Assembly (NCBI RefSeq): GCF_014640255.1
Contig: NZ_BMGP01000005.1
Coordinates: forward strand, 170,880 to 234,879
Source of the DNA: Subtercola lobariae
GTDB taxonomy: Bacteria > Actinomycetota > Actinomycetes > Actinomycetales > Microbacteriaceae
Direction: 5' to 3'
Length of the DNA stretch: 64,000 nucleotides
Shown here: one piece after another, positions 54,689 through 63,837 of the stretch
Numbering within the stretch: position 1 is the stretch's first letter
Layout of the letters: each line of letters starts with the position of its first letter
Program-made: the position numbers and the translations under genes
Notes under the pieces: generated by a model
Seen by the model: the letters and a program-made list of their open reading frames with translations, nothing else
What the model was told of the DNA's origin: nothing
Databases searched by the model: none

Positions 54689-57600
54689 TCAGGTGGGGTC
54701 GACCACCACGAGCAGGTCGCCCGCCTCGACCTGCTGCGTCTTGGGGATGGCGAGGCGCCGAACGGTGCCGGCCACCGGTGAGGTGATGGCGGCCTCCATC
54801 TTCATGGCCTCGATGGTGGCCACCGCGTCTCCGGCCGCAACGACCGTGCCCTCGTCGACCTTGAGGGTCACCACACCAGAGAACGGCGCGGCCACCTGCC
54901 CGGGGCGCGAGGTGTCGGCCTTCTCGGCCTGAGTGATCGTGACCTTGACACTGGTGTCGCGCACCGAAACGGGCCGCAGCTGCCCGTTCAGAATGGTCAT
55001 GACGTTACGCATGCCCTTCTCGTCGACGTCGCCGATGGCTTCGAGCCCTACGAACAGCTGCACACCCGGCGAAAGCTCGACCACGTGCTCGTCGCCCTGC
55101 TCGAGACCGTAGAGGTAGTCGACGGTGTCGACCGAGGTGAGGTCGCCGTACGTCTCGCGCACCTGCTCGAACTGAGCGGTCGGGCCAGGGAAGAGCAGAC
55201 GGTTGAGCGTGTTGCGGCGCTCGGTCGACGAGCCGAGCAGCAGCGCCTGATCGGCTTCACTCACTTCGGTGACACCGATGTTGACCGTCTTGCCCTCGAG
55301 CACCTTCGTGCGGAACGGCTCAGGCCAGCCGCCAGGCAGGTCGCCCAACTCCCCCGCCATGAAGCCGATCACCGAATCGGGAATGTCATAGTTCTGCGGG
55401 TTCTCGGCGAAGTCGGCCGGGTCAGCGCCCACCGCGGCGAGGTGCAGGGCGAGGTCGCCCACCACCTTCGACGACGGCGTGACCTTGGGAATGCGGCCGA
55501 GAATCTGGTTCGCGGCGGCGTAGAGGTCTTCGATCTTCTCGAAGTGGTCGGCGAGGCCGAGCGCGATGGCCTGCTGGCGCAGGTTCGAGAGCTGTCCGCC
55601 CGGAATCTCGTGCTTGTAGACACGACCGGTGGGGCCAGGCAGCCCCGACTCGAAGGGGTGGTAGACCTCGCGCACGGCTTCCCAGTACGGCTCGAGGTCT
55701 GAGACTGCCTGCAGCGAGAGACCCGTGTCGCGCTCGGTGTGTGCGAGCGCAGCGACGAGAGCGGATGCCGACGGCTGGCTGGTGGTTCCGGCCATCGGGG
55801 CACTCGCCACATCCACTGCATCTGCACCAGCTGCACTGGCGGCGAGCAGCGTGGCGAGTTGGCCACCGGCGGTGTCGTGGGTGTGCACGTGAACCGGCAC
55901 TCCGAAGTTCTGTCGGAATGCCGTGACGAGCTTTTCGGCCGCAAACGGGCGCAGCAGCCCGGCCATGTCTTTGATCGCCAGGATGTGTGCACCCGACGAC
56001 ACGATGTCTTCGGCGAGCCGCAGGTAGTAGTCGAGCGTGTAGAGGTCCTCTGCGGGGTCGAGCAGGTCACCGGTGTAGCAGACCGCCACCTCGGCGATGG
56101 TGGTGCCAGTGGCGAGCACCGATTCGATGGCCGGGCGCATCTGGTTGACATCGTTCAGCGCGTCGAAGATGCGGAAGATATCGATACCGGTCGCGGCAGC
56201 TTCGTGCACGAACGCATCGGTGACCTCGGTGGGGTACGGCGTGTAGCCGACAGTGTTACGGCCGCGCAGCAACATCTGAATCGCCACGTTCGGCAGCGCC
56301 TCGCGCAGGGCCGCCAGGCGCTCCCAGGGGTCTTCGCCGAGGAAGCGCAGCGCCACGTCGTACGTCGCTCCGCCCCATGCTTCGACCGAGAAGAGTTGCG
56401 GCGTCATACGAGCAACGTAGGGCGCGACGGCCACGAGGTCTCGCGTGCGAACTCTGGTGGCGAGAAGCGACTGGTGGGCATCCCGCATCGTGGTCTCGGT
56501 CACGGCGAGGGCGGTCTGCGCGCGCAAGTCTGCAGCGAAGGCGGTCGGGCCGAGTTCGAGCAGCTTCTGCCGGGTGCCGGCCGGAGCGGGCGTCGACAGA
56601 TCGATCGAGGGCAGCTTTGCGCTCGGGCTGAGTGAACCCGGGCGTTTGCCGTTCGGCTGGTTCACCGTCACGTCGGCGAGCCAGTTCATGATCTTAGTTC
56701 CGCGGTCTTTCGACACGTGCGTGGCGAACAGTTGCGGGCGCTCCTCGATGAACGAGGTGCTGAGGTCGCCTGCCGCGAACGCCGGGTCGTCAAGCACGGC
56801 TTGCAAGAACGGGATGTTCGTGGAGACGCCGCGAATACGAAACTCGGCCAGCGCCCGCTTCGACCGACGCACGGCAGTGGCGAAATCGCGGCCGCGGCAG
56901 GTGAGTTTGACGAGCATCGAGTCGAAGTGCGGGCTGATCTGGGCACCGGATGCCACGGTTCCCCCGTCGAGGCGAATACCCGAGCCACCCGGCGAACGGT
57001 ACGTGGTGATCTTTCCCGTGTCGGGGCGGAACCCGGCGTTCGGGTCTTCGGTCGTGATGCGGCACTGCAGGGCGGCACCGCGCAGCACGATGGTGTCTTG
57101 CGACAGCCCGAGCTCTGCGAGCGACGACCCCGAGGCGATCAGCATCTGCGACTGAACGAGGTCGACGTCGGTGACCTCTTCTGTCACCGTGTGCTCGACC
57201 TGAATGCGCGGGTTCATCTCGATGAAGACGTGCTCGTTCTTGTGCACACCCACGGTGTCGACCAAGAACTCGACGGTGCCGGCGTTGACATAGCCGATCG
57301 ATTTGGCGAACTTGATGGCATCGGCATGCAGGGCATCCCGCAGCTCGTCGCTGATGTTCGGCGCCGGTGCGATCTCGATGACCTTCTGGTTGCGGCGCTG
57401 CACCGAGCAGTCGCGCTCGAACAGGTGCAGCGTGGTGCCGTGGGCGTCAGCGAGAATCTGAACCTCGATGTGCCGGGGGCGAAGCACGGCCTGCTCTAAG
57501 AACATGGTCGGGTCGCCGAACGCGCTGTCTGCTTCGCGCATGGCGGCTTCGAGCGCGCCGCGCAGCTCTTCTGGCGTCTCGACGCGGCGCATACCGCGGC

Positions 57601-58093
57601 CGCCGCCGCCTGCAACGGCCTTGGCGAAGATGGGGAAGCCGATCTCGTCGGCGCCCGCGATGAGCGCTTCGATGTCGGTGGTCGCCGGAGTCGACCGCAA
57701 CACGGGCACTCCTGCGGCGATGGCGTGCTCTTTCGCGGTGACCTTGTTACCGGCCATCTCGAGCACGTGCTGCCCGGGGCCGATGAAGGTGATGCCGTTG
57801 TCGGCCGCGGCCTTCGCCAGCTCGGGGTTCTCGCTCAAGAAGCCGTAGCCCGGGTAGATGGCGTCGGCGCCGCTCTCTCTGGCGACGCGAATGATCTCGC
57901 TCACGTCGAGGTAGGCGCGCACCGGATGCCCGATCTCACCGATCTGGTAGGCCTCGTCTGCCTTGAGGCGGTGCATCGAGTTGCGGTCTTCGTACGGAAA
58001 CACGGCAACCGTCTTCGCGCCGAGCTCGAAGGCTGCCCGAAAGGCGCGGATGGCAATTTCTCCGCGGTTTGCTACCAGAATCTTCTTGAACAT
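54689..58093 (-). CDS. pyc: Pyruvate carboxylase
   Basis: 1134 aa from the ATG at MFKKILVANRGEIAIRAFR, with GAAGGA upstream; the frame is open 147 codons further, but that stretch lies antisense to parA. Domains in order are biotin carboxylase (about 1-455, with GGGGRGMRRV and FIEMNPRIQVEHTVTEEVTD), the DRE-TIM carboxyltransferase (about 520-800, TTMRDAHQSLLATRVR), and the C-terminal biotinyl domain with the biotin lysine in EAMKMEA. It makes oxaloacetate from pyruvate to refill the TCA cycle. It is divergent from parA. Confidence 0.97.
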   Translation of the reverse strand: MFKKILVANRGEIAIRAFRAAFELGAKTVAVFPYEDRNSMHRLKADEAYQIGEIGHPVRAYLDVSEIIRVARESGADAIYPGYGFLSENPELAKAAADNGITFIGPGQHVLEMAGNKVTAKEHAIAAGVPVLRSTPATTDIEALIAGADEIGFPIFAKAVAGGGGRGMRRVETPEELRGALEAAMREADSAFGDPTMFLEQAVLRPRHIEVQILADAHGTTLHLFERDCSVQRRNQKVIEIAPAPNISDELRDALHADAIKFAKSIGYVNAGTVEFLVDTVGVHKNEHVFIEMNPRIQVEHTVTEEVTDVDLVQSQMLIASGSSLAELGLSQDTIVLRGAALQCRITTEDPNAGFRPDTGKITTYRSPGGSGIRLDGGTVASGAQISPHFDSMLVKLTCRGRDFATAVRRSKRALAEFRIRGVSTNIPFLQAVLDDPAFAAGDLSTSFIEERPQLFATHVSKDRGTKIMNWLADVTVNQPNGKRPGSLSPSAKLPSIDLSTPAPAGTRQKLLELGPTAFAADLRAQTALAVTETTMRDAHQSLLATRVRTRDLVAVAPYVARMTPQLFSVEAWGGATYDVALRFLGEDPWERLAALREALPNVAIQMLLRGRNTVGYTPYPTEVTDAFVHEAAATGIDIFRIFDALNDVNQMRPAIESVLATGTTIAEVAVCYTGDLLDPAEDLYTLDYYLRLAEDIVSSGAHILAIKDMAGLLRPFAAEKLVTAFRQNFGVPVHVHTHDTAGGQLATLLAASAAGADAVDVASAPMAGTTSQPSASALVAALAHTERDTGLSLQAVSDLEPYWEAVREVYHPFESGLPGPTGRVYKHEIPGGQLSNLRQQAIALGLADHFEKIEDLYAAANQILGRIPKVTPSSKVVGDLALHLAAVGADPADFAENPQNYDIPDSVIGFMAGELGDLPGGWPEPFRTKVLEGKTVNIGVTEVSEADQALLLGSSTERRNTLNRLLFPGPTAQFEQVRETYGDLTSVDTVDYLYGLEQGDEHVVELSPGVQLFVGLEAIGDVDEKGMRNVMTILNGQLRPVSVRDTSVKVTITQAEKADTSRPGQVAAPFSGVVTLKVDEGTVVAAGDAVATIEAMKMEAAITSPVAGTVRRLAIPKTQQVEAGDLLVVVDPT

Positions 58094-58181
58094 GGAGTCC
58101 TTCTGATGGTCGTGCGGCATCGATGCGGCATACAGGCGACAGTTAGGTTCTCTCAGCCTAGTGAAGGTAACGTAGACGATT
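58094..58181. promoter_or_regulatory. Divergent promoter region pyc / parA
   Basis: 88 bp between two outward-facing starts. It contains TTAGGTTCTCTCAGCCTAG (58143-58161), a partly symmetric sequence (TTAGG and CCTAG ends) that could be a regulator site. No firm -35/-10 pair was assigned. Confidence 0.4.
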
Positions 58182-59003
58182 GTGCATGTACTCAGCGTTA
58201 GCTCACTTAAGGGCGGTGTCGGTAAGACGACCGTGACCCTCGGTTTGGCTTCGGCAGCCTTCGCGAAGGGGCAACGCACGCTTGTCGTCGACCTCGACCC
58301 CCAGTCTGACGTGTCGACCGGAATGGATATCAACGTCGCCGGCCACCTCAACGTGGCCGATGTTCTGGCGTCGCCGAAGGAGAAGATCGTGCGTGCCGCG
58401 ATCGCTCCCTCTGGCTGGACCAAAGACCGCGGCGGCACAATCGACGTGCTCATCGGGTCGCCGTCGGCGTTGAACTTCGACGGGCCGCACCCCTCCATTC
58501 GCGACATCTGGAAGCTTGAAGAAGCCTTGGCCACTGTCGAGAGCGACTACGACCTGGTCTTGATCGACTGCGCGCCCTCGCTCAATGCGCTGACCCGCAC
58601 GGCATGGGCCGCAAGCGACCGCGTCGCCGTGGTAACCGAGCCGGGGCTGTTCTCGGTGGCTGCCGCCGACCGCGCACTGCGGGCCATCGAAGAGATTCGC
58701 CGGGGGCTTTCGCCTCGGCTTCAGCCGCTCGGAATCATCGTGAACCGCGTTCGTTCGCAGTCGCTCGAGCACCAGTTTCGTATCAAAGAGCTGCGCGACA
58801 TGTTCGGCCCGCTGGTGCTCTCGCCTCAGCTGCCCGAGCGCACATCGCTCCAGCAGGCGCAGGGAGCGGCCAAGCCGCTGCACGTCTGGCCGGGCGAGGG
58901 CGCGCAGGAGATGGCGCGCAACTTCGACCTGCTGCTCGAACGCGTGATGCGCACCGGCCGTCTCGGCGACTACGCCGAATCGGGCGCTAAAGCCACTTCC
59001 TGA
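58182..59003 (+). CDS. Orphan ParA-family ATPase
   Basis: 273 aa, GTG start. The deviant Walker A SLKGGVGKTTVTLG, switch DLDPQSDVS and Walker B DLVLIDCAPSLNAL are complete, so it should dimerise on ATP and bind DNA or membrane. No parB or parS-like site is adjacent, which makes chromosome partition unlikely. ParA relatives of this kind place cellular complexes or help in growth and division. It is divergent from pyc and converges with the merR-ftsR-garA group. Confidence 0.88.
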   Translation: MHVLSVSSLKGGVGKTTVTLGLASAAFAKGQRTLVVDLDPQSDVSTGMDINVAGHLNVADVLASPKEKIVRAAIAPSGWTKDRGGTIDVLIGSPSALNFDGPHPSIRDIWKLEEALATVESDYDLVLIDCAPSLNALTRTAWAASDRVAVVTEPGLFSVAAADRALRAIEEIRRGLSPRLQPLGIIVNRVRSQSLEHQFRIKELRDMFGPLVLSPQLPERTSLQQAQGAAKPLHVWPGEGAQEMARNFDLLLERVMRTGRLGDYAESGAKATS

Positions 59004-59177
59004 AGCCCTTTCCGGGCGACCCGCGCGATGACTCAGCTGGCGAATTCCGCTGGCCTCTGCGGGAGTTTGGTCGGAGCACAGCCGACATAGCCGCGTAGTG
59101 CGGCCATCGCCGCTCAGCTCCGACCTCAGTCCTGCTCAACCACGAGCCCAATCAGCCACGAGCCCAAGCAGAGCGCC

Positions 59178-59723
59178 TCAGGCGGAGCGGGCCGCGCGGC
59201 GGGCGGCGAGTTCATCCAGGGGGTCTGCGACGTCGGTGCCGAGTTCGACGAGGCTCGTCTCGACCTCGCGCAGCACCTTGCCCACGGCGATGCCGAACAC
59301 GCCCTGGCCACGGCTGACGAGGTCGATGACCTCGTCGTTCGAGGTGCAGAGGTAGACGCTCGCACCGTCGCTCATCAGGGTGGTCTGAGCCAGATCGGTG
59401 ACGCCCGATTCACGCAGCTGATCGATGGCCGTGCGAATCTGCTGCAGCGAGATTCCGGTGTCGAGCAGGCGCTTGACGAGCTTCAGAACGAGAATGTCAC
59501 GAAAGCCGTAGAGACGTTGTGAACCAGAGCCGGCGGCACCTCGAACGGTGGGTTCGACGAGCCCGGTGCGAGCCCAGTAGTCGAGCTGGCGGTAAGTGAT
59601 TCCAGCGGCACGAGCGGCAACAGCGCCGCGGTACCCGGCAGCGACATCGAGTTCGGGTAGCCCGTCGGTGAAGAGCAAGCCCTGGTCGAAACGAGCTTGC
59701 TCGTCGTGGACATGCTCATTCAT
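59178..59723 (-). CDS. MerR-family transcriptional regulator
   Basis: 181 aa from the ATG at MNEHVHDEQ; 9 codons upstream are rejected. The MerR helix-turn-helix AAGITYRQLDYWARTGLVEP (about 45-64) is followed by QRLYGFRDILVLKLVKRLLD and a C-terminal part with GQGVFGIAVGKVLREVETSL. In M. tuberculosis the matching gene is Rv1830, next to garA and Rv1828; there a nuclease gene (Rv1829) lies between, which is missing here. The target genes are unknown. Confidence 0.88.
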   Translation of the reverse strand: MNEHVHDEQARFDQGLLFTDGLPELDVAAGYRGAVAARAAGITYRQLDYWARTGLVEPTVRGAAGSGSQRLYGFRDILVLKLVKRLLDTGISLQQIRTAIDQLRESGVTDLAQTTLMSDGASVYLCTSNDEVIDLVSRGQGVFGIAVGKVLREVETSLVELGTDVADPLDELAARRAARSA

Positions 59724-59884
59724 ACGTTTTGCCCTTCTGGTTCGGCACACGGCCGAAATTTCACTTCTCTGCCCACGCTAGCGAGGTGCGTTGCCGCGAT
59801 CAATGACATTCGCCTAACTGCCCCCGGCGTGTCGCGAATACCTCACCAGCCGCCGATGTTTTGCTCTCGACGCGCCTGTCTACT

Positions 59885-60667
59885 TTACGGTGCGAGCTTG
59901 CCGAGCGCCGACCGAATGAGGCTCGTGCGCACAACTTCGAGCTGCGCCGCGATCTCGCCGGCCCGCTCAGCGGTCTGCGCTCGGCTCGACACGCTGTTGC
60001 GCCGGGCCACCGGCACGAGCGCGCTCTCGATGAGCCCCACCTCGCGGTCTGCCGCGGCCCGAAAGCCCCGCAGATGCCGCGGCTCGATTCCCACCTTCTG
60101 CAGCTCGACGAGCGACTTCAGCACGGCGACGGCGTCTTCGCCATAGGTCTCGGCGGCGGCCACGAGCGACGCACTCACGGCGTCGTTCAGCAGCGCCGCG
60201 TTCGCTCGGGTCTCGCGCAGCAGATCGCCGCGCGAATAGCGTCTGGCACCGTTCAGCATCGACGGCGCGCCAGCGATGCTGCCGCCGGGCATCGCGGGGT
60301 TCAGACCCGCGTCGACATCGAAGAGATACTGCTTGATGACGTTCAACGGCAGGTAGCAGTCGCGCTGCATGGCGAGTACGAGGCGCAGCCGCTCGACGTC
60401 ACCCTGCGAGAACTTTCGGTAACCCGACTGCGTGCGGGCGGGGGTGATGAGCCCGCGCTCCTCGAGAAACCGCAGTTTCGACGGGCTGACGTCGGCGAAC
60501 TCGGGCTGCAACAGTGAGAGAACCTGGCCGATGCTCAGCAGGGGTGCGTTCTGGTGCGCTGACGACAGTGCGGCATCTACCCGCCCTGCAGACGAGCCGC
60601 GCCCGTGAGCAACGTTGCTGACCGGGGCAGACTGGGAGTTCGAGGCGCGGGCTGACGAAGCCGCCAC
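59885..60667 (-). CDS. ftsR: FtsR-like MerR-family regulator
   Basis: 260 aa, GTG start sharing one base with the garA stop (TAGTG). After a disordered N-terminus (about 1-40) comes LSIGQVLSLLQPEF and the MerR-type PSKLRFLEERGLITPARTQSGYRKF. The orthologue next to garA/odhI is Rv1828 in M. tuberculosis and FtsR in Corynebacterium glutamicum, an activator of ftsZ. That role is inferred here from position and similarity. Confidence 0.87.
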   Translation of the reverse strand: MAASSARASNSQSAPVSNVAHGRGSSAGRVDAALSSAHQNAPLLSIGQVLSLLQPEFADVSPSKLRFLEERGLITPARTQSGYRKFSQGDVERLRLVLAMQRDCYLPLNVIKQYLFDVDAGLNPAMPGGSIAGAPSMLNGARRYSRGDLLRETRANAALLNDAVSASLVAAAETYGEDAVAVLKSLVELQKVGIEPRHLRGFRAAADREVGLIESALVPVARRNSVSSRAQTAERAGEIAAQLEVVRTSLIRSALGKLAP

Positions 60668-61138
60668 TAGATCTCCGCGTTCGCCGCCACGTCGCGACGT
60701 GAGGGGTAGAAGGTGAGCCGAAACTTGCCGACCTGAATTTCTGAACCGTCGCTGAGCAGGGCGTCGTCGACCCGCACACCGTCGAAGTAGGTGCCGTTCA
60801 GCGAGCGCAGGTCACGCACGATGAAGGTCTTGCCGGCGCGAGACGGTGACGTCGTCGAGAAAGATGTCTGCGTCGGGGTGCCGCCCGATGCTGGTGGTGA
60901 TGGTGTCGAGCAGAAAACGCGCGCCGGCGTTGGGGCCGCGCCGCACGATCAGCAGCGCCGAGCCAGACGGCAACGCGGCGATGGCATCGAGTTCTTCGTT
61001 CGACACGCCGCCTTCGAGCGCGGCGAGCTGGGCGGCGAATTCGCCGGTGAGGTTGAGGGTGGTGTCGTCTGAGGGCTGGCTGTCGAACGGGCGAGCGTGC
61101 AGCCCGCTTTCGGTCAAACCACCGGTCTCATCTGACAT
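60667..61138 (-). pseudogene. garA: garA (FHA-domain regulator), frameshifted by an apparent deletion
   Basis: The start MSDETGGLTESGLHARPF has GAGGAGG upstream. The phosphorylation-type motif DDTTLNLTGEF and the first half of the FHA domain (TSIGRHPDADIFLDDVTVSRR) are normal. After SRR the frame turns into QDLHRA and stops near 60812. The rest of the domain continues in another frame: GKTFIVRDLRSLNGTYFDG, then IQVGKFRLTF, ending at the TAG that shares a base with ftsR. The His-containing stretch after SRR (HAEF plus about three residues) is missing; restoring about 23 nt would give about 164 codons. GarA/OdhI binds and inhibits 2-oxoglutarate dehydrogenase unless phosphorylated. A sequencing or assembly error is the main alternative. 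Confidence 0.85.
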
Positions 61139-61224
61139 AACGACCTCCTCACTGCCTCCAGCGTAGCCGATGCGGTGTGCTCGCAAACCAGCCTTATGGG
61201 TAACTCTCACGATACGATTTTTCT

Positions 61225-62049
61225 ATGAACCCTCTGGGCTGGTGTTTGATTGTTTTCGGCGTCAGTTGCCTCATCGTTTGGGTGACATCGCTCATCACCA
61301 ACGAGCATTCGTGGGTCGACCGCATCTGGTCGGTGATTCCGTTGGTGTACGCGTGGATCTTCGCGGGCAGCGCGGGCCTAGCCGATGCACGCCTCGACGT
61401 TGTCGCCGCGCTCATCACGCTGTGGGGTATTCGCTTGACCTTCAATTTCGCACGCAAGGGCGGCTACAAGCGCGGCGGCGAAGACTATCGCTGGCAGATT
61501 CTGCGGTCACGGATGCCCGGCTGGCAGTTTCAGGTCTTCAACTTCTTCTTCATCACCGTCTACCAGAACATCATTCTGCTGCTGATCACGCTGCCGATGC
61601 TGACGATGTACAACAATCAGCAGCGCGGCTTCGGTCTGCTCGACGTCATTGCGACGCTGGTGTTTCTGGCCTTCTTGGTGGGCGAGACCACGGCCGACCA
61701 GCAGCAGTGGAACTTTCACGCCTGGAAGAATGCCGAGGTTGCCGCCGGCCGCGAACCGAACCCGAGGTTCTTGCAGACCGGGCTCTTCTCGGTGTCTCGG
61801 CACCCGAACTTCTTCTTCGAGCAGGCCCAGTGGTGGGTGGTGTTCTTCTTCGGCGCGATCGCCGCAGGCTCGGTGTTGCAGTGGACTGTTCTCGGTGCTG
61901 TGCTGCTCAGCGTGCTCTTCATCGGCTCGACGGTGTTCACCGAGAGCATCACGAAATCGAAGTACCCGGAGTACGAGCTGTACCAGGCGCGAACCTCGGC
62001 GCTCATCCCCTGGTTTCCGAGGCGGGGCGCGGCGGCTCGCACGGCCTGA
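61225..62049 (+). CDS. DUF1295 integral membrane protein (steroid 5-alpha-reductase C-terminal-like)
   Basis: 274 aa with about seven membrane helices. The C-terminal part has the family motif GLFSVSRHPNFFFEQAQWW and KYPEYELYQARTSALIPWF, and the middle has GETTADQQQWNFHAWK. It belongs to the DUF1295 group, related to isoprenylcysteine methyltransferases and 5-alpha reductases. The substrate is unknown, probably a lipid. It is divergent from garA and is followed by the DUF3097 gene after 25 nt. Confidence 0.88.
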   Translation: MNPLGWCLIVFGVSCLIVWVTSLITNEHSWVDRIWSVIPLVYAWIFAGSAGLADARLDVVAALITLWGIRLTFNFARKGGYKRGGEDYRWQILRSRMPGWQFQVFNFFFITVYQNIILLLITLPMLTMYNNQQRGFGLLDVIATLVFLAFLVGETTADQQQWNFHAWKNAEVAAGREPNPRFLQTGLFSVSRHPNFFFEQAQWWVVFFFGAIAAGSVLQWTVLGAVLLSVLFIGSTVFTESITKSKYPEYELYQARTSALIPWFPRRGAAARTA

Positions 62050-62074
62050 CGCGTCTGCCGGTAACGTCGGAGGG

Positions 62075-62944
62075 GTGACTTTCGATCGCTACGGTTCTGA
62101 CGTGCTCGCCGACTTCAATCGCCGACCGGTTCGCACCCCGCCCGCGAAGCTCGAGGCTACGCTCGACCTGGTGGTCGAAGACGTGGGAACCGACTTCTGC
62201 GGGTCGGTGACGTTCGTCGACGGCAAGACCGTTCAGCTCGAAGACCGGCACGGCAAACGGCGCACTTTTCCGCTCGGCGGCGGGTTCTTGCACGAAGGCA
62301 AGCCCGTGATTCTGGTGGTGCCGAGCGGGCGGGCATCGGGCGCGAGCGGGGCGGCCGGCGCGGGTCGCCCGCCCGTGAAACGCACCGCGTCGGGCTCGGT
62401 GAAGGCTCCGGATGCCCGTGCCCGGGTAGCCCTGCCGAGCAGAATCTTCGTCGAGGGCCGCCACGATGCCGAACTCGTCGAGAAGGTGTGGGGCGACGAT
62501 CTGCGGGCCGAAGGCGTCGTGGTGGAGTACCTCGAGGGCGTCGACCACCTCGACGAAGTACTGCGCGAGTTCGCTCCCACCTCGAAACGGCGCGTCGGCG
62601 TGCTCGTCGACCACTTGGTGTCAGGCTCGAAAGAGAGCCGCATCGCTGAGCAGGTGATGAAGGGAAAGTACTCGGGCGCGGTGCTCATTGTCGGGCATCC
62701 GTATATCGACGTGTGGCAGGCCGTGAAACCCGAACGGCTCGGAATCGCAGCGTGGCCCGTCGTGCCGCGTTCGGTGGAGTGGAAACACGGCATCTGCGAA
62801 GCCTTCGGCTGGCCGCACGCCGAGCAGGCCGACATCGCGGCGGCCTGGCGCCGCATTCTGGGCCGCGTGCGTAGCTACACCGACCTCGAGCCCGAGTTGC
62901 TCGGGCGAGTGGAGCAACTCATCGATTTCGTGACCATCGAGTAG
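62075..62944 (+). CDS. DUF3097 protein with a TOPRIM-like segment
   Basis: 289 aa from a GTG right after GGAGG (a tight spacing). The N-terminal region (about 1-90) is a beta-rich domain with VTFVDGKTVQLEDRHGKRRTF. After a linker comes RIFVEGRHDAELVEKVWG and RVGVLVDHLVSGSKESRI, which look like the E and DxD parts of a TOPRIM fold, although the second Asp is replaced (DHL). The rest, including VGHPYIDVWQAVKPERLG, is the DUF3097 core. It is conserved in actinobacteria; function unknown. Confidence 0.85.
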   Translation: MTFDRYGSDVLADFNRRPVRTPPAKLEATLDLVVEDVGTDFCGSVTFVDGKTVQLEDRHGKRRTFPLGGGFLHEGKPVILVVPSGRASGASGAAGAGRPPVKRTASGSVKAPDARARVALPSRIFVEGRHDAELVEKVWGDDLRAEGVVVEYLEGVDHLDEVLREFAPTSKRRVGVLVDHLVSGSKESRIAEQVMKGKYSGAVLIVGHPYIDVWQAVKPERLGIAAWPVVPRSVEWKHGICEAFGWPHAEQADIAAAWRRILGRVRSYTDLEPELLGRVEQLIDFVTIE

Positions 62945-62961
62945 GCGCCCGCGCGTCGATA

Positions 62962-63837
62962 ATGGTCAGCATGGCCACACCTGTTCTGCTCCTTCTGCAC
63001 GACCCTTCACGCTCGACCGGTTTCACAGCGGCCGACCCCGCGCTGCCCGTCGCCTCGGCCTTAGACCTCGGCATCACCCGCGGCGACGGCATCTTCGAGA
63101 CCATCACGGTGATCGACGGCATTCCGCAGGCACTGGATGCCCATCTCACCCGTCTCGAACGTTCGGCCGCGCTGCTCGAGTTGCCTGCGCCTCACCTCGC
63201 CGCGTGGCGCGAGGCGGTATTCGCGGCCATCGATGCTCACGACGACGCACCCGAATCGTTCATCAAGCTGCTCTACTCTCGCGGAATCGAAGGCACCGAT
63301 GAACCGACGGGCTGGGTCTACATGCAGCCGAGCGGTGACTTCAGCGCCGAGCGCACCGAGGGCATCGCCGTGGTGCTGCTCGACCGCGGCTATCACAGCA
63401 CCATCGCCGAGACCTCGCCCTGGCTGCTGCAGGGCGCGAAGACGCTCTCGTACGCCATCAATCGCGCTGCCGCTCGCGAGGCCCACCGGCGCGGCGCCGA
63501 TGACGTGATCTTCGTCAGCACCGACGGGTATCTGCTCGAGGGGCCGACAGCCACCGTGGTGCTGAAGCTCGACGACCGGTTCGTGACCCCCGACACGCAC
63601 CTCGGCATTCTCCCCGGCACCACCCAAGAGAGCATTTTCGAGATCGCGGTGGTCAATGGCTACCGCACGGCGTACGAGAAGCTGACGCCGGCCGATCTTC
63701 TGCGAGCGGATGCCGCGTGGCTGGTCTCGAGCGTGCGAAACGCCGCCCCGATTCGGTCTGTCGACGGTGTGCCACGCTCGATCGACGCCGAGCTCACCGA
63801 GTCGATCAACTCGGGTCTCGCGTCGCGCACGAGCTGA
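62962..63837 (+). CDS. pabC: 4-Amino-4-deoxychorismate lyase (class IV aminotransferase fold)
   Basis: 291 aa from ATG 62962; a second ATG three codons on (62971) is equally possible. LGITRGDGIFETI is the fold-type IV N-terminus, QGAKTLSYAINRAA carries the PLP lysine, EGPTATVVLKLD and LGILPGTTQESIFEIA are usual PLP-site parts. It probably releases 4-aminobenzoate and pyruvate for folate synthesis. A branched-chain aminotransferase is less likely from length and the lack of its motifs. It starts 17 nt after the DUF3097 gene. Confidence 0.85.
   Translation: MVSMATPVLLLLHDPSRSTGFTAADPALPVASALDLGITRGDGIFETITVIDGIPQALDAHLTRLERSAALLELPAPHLAAWREAVFAAIDAHDDAPESFIKLLYSRGIEGTDEPTGWVYMQPSGDFSAERTEGIAVVLLDRGYHSTIAETSPWLLQGAKTLSYAINRAAAREAHRRGADDVIFVSTDGYLLEGPTATVVLKLDDRFVTPDTHLGILPGTTQESIFEIAVVNGYRTAYEKLTPADLLRADAAWLVSSVRNAAPIRSVDGVPRSIDAELTESINSGLASRTS

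Noticed and set aside
58094-58534. 147-codon N-terminal extension of pyruvate carboxylase
   Set aside because: It is antisense to parA and has no family match; the ATG at 58093 with GAAGGA gives the normal enzyme start.
58182-59003. Chromosome partition locus or replication origin
   Set aside because: No parB, parS-like palindromes, dnaA boxes or dnaA/dnaN genes nearby.
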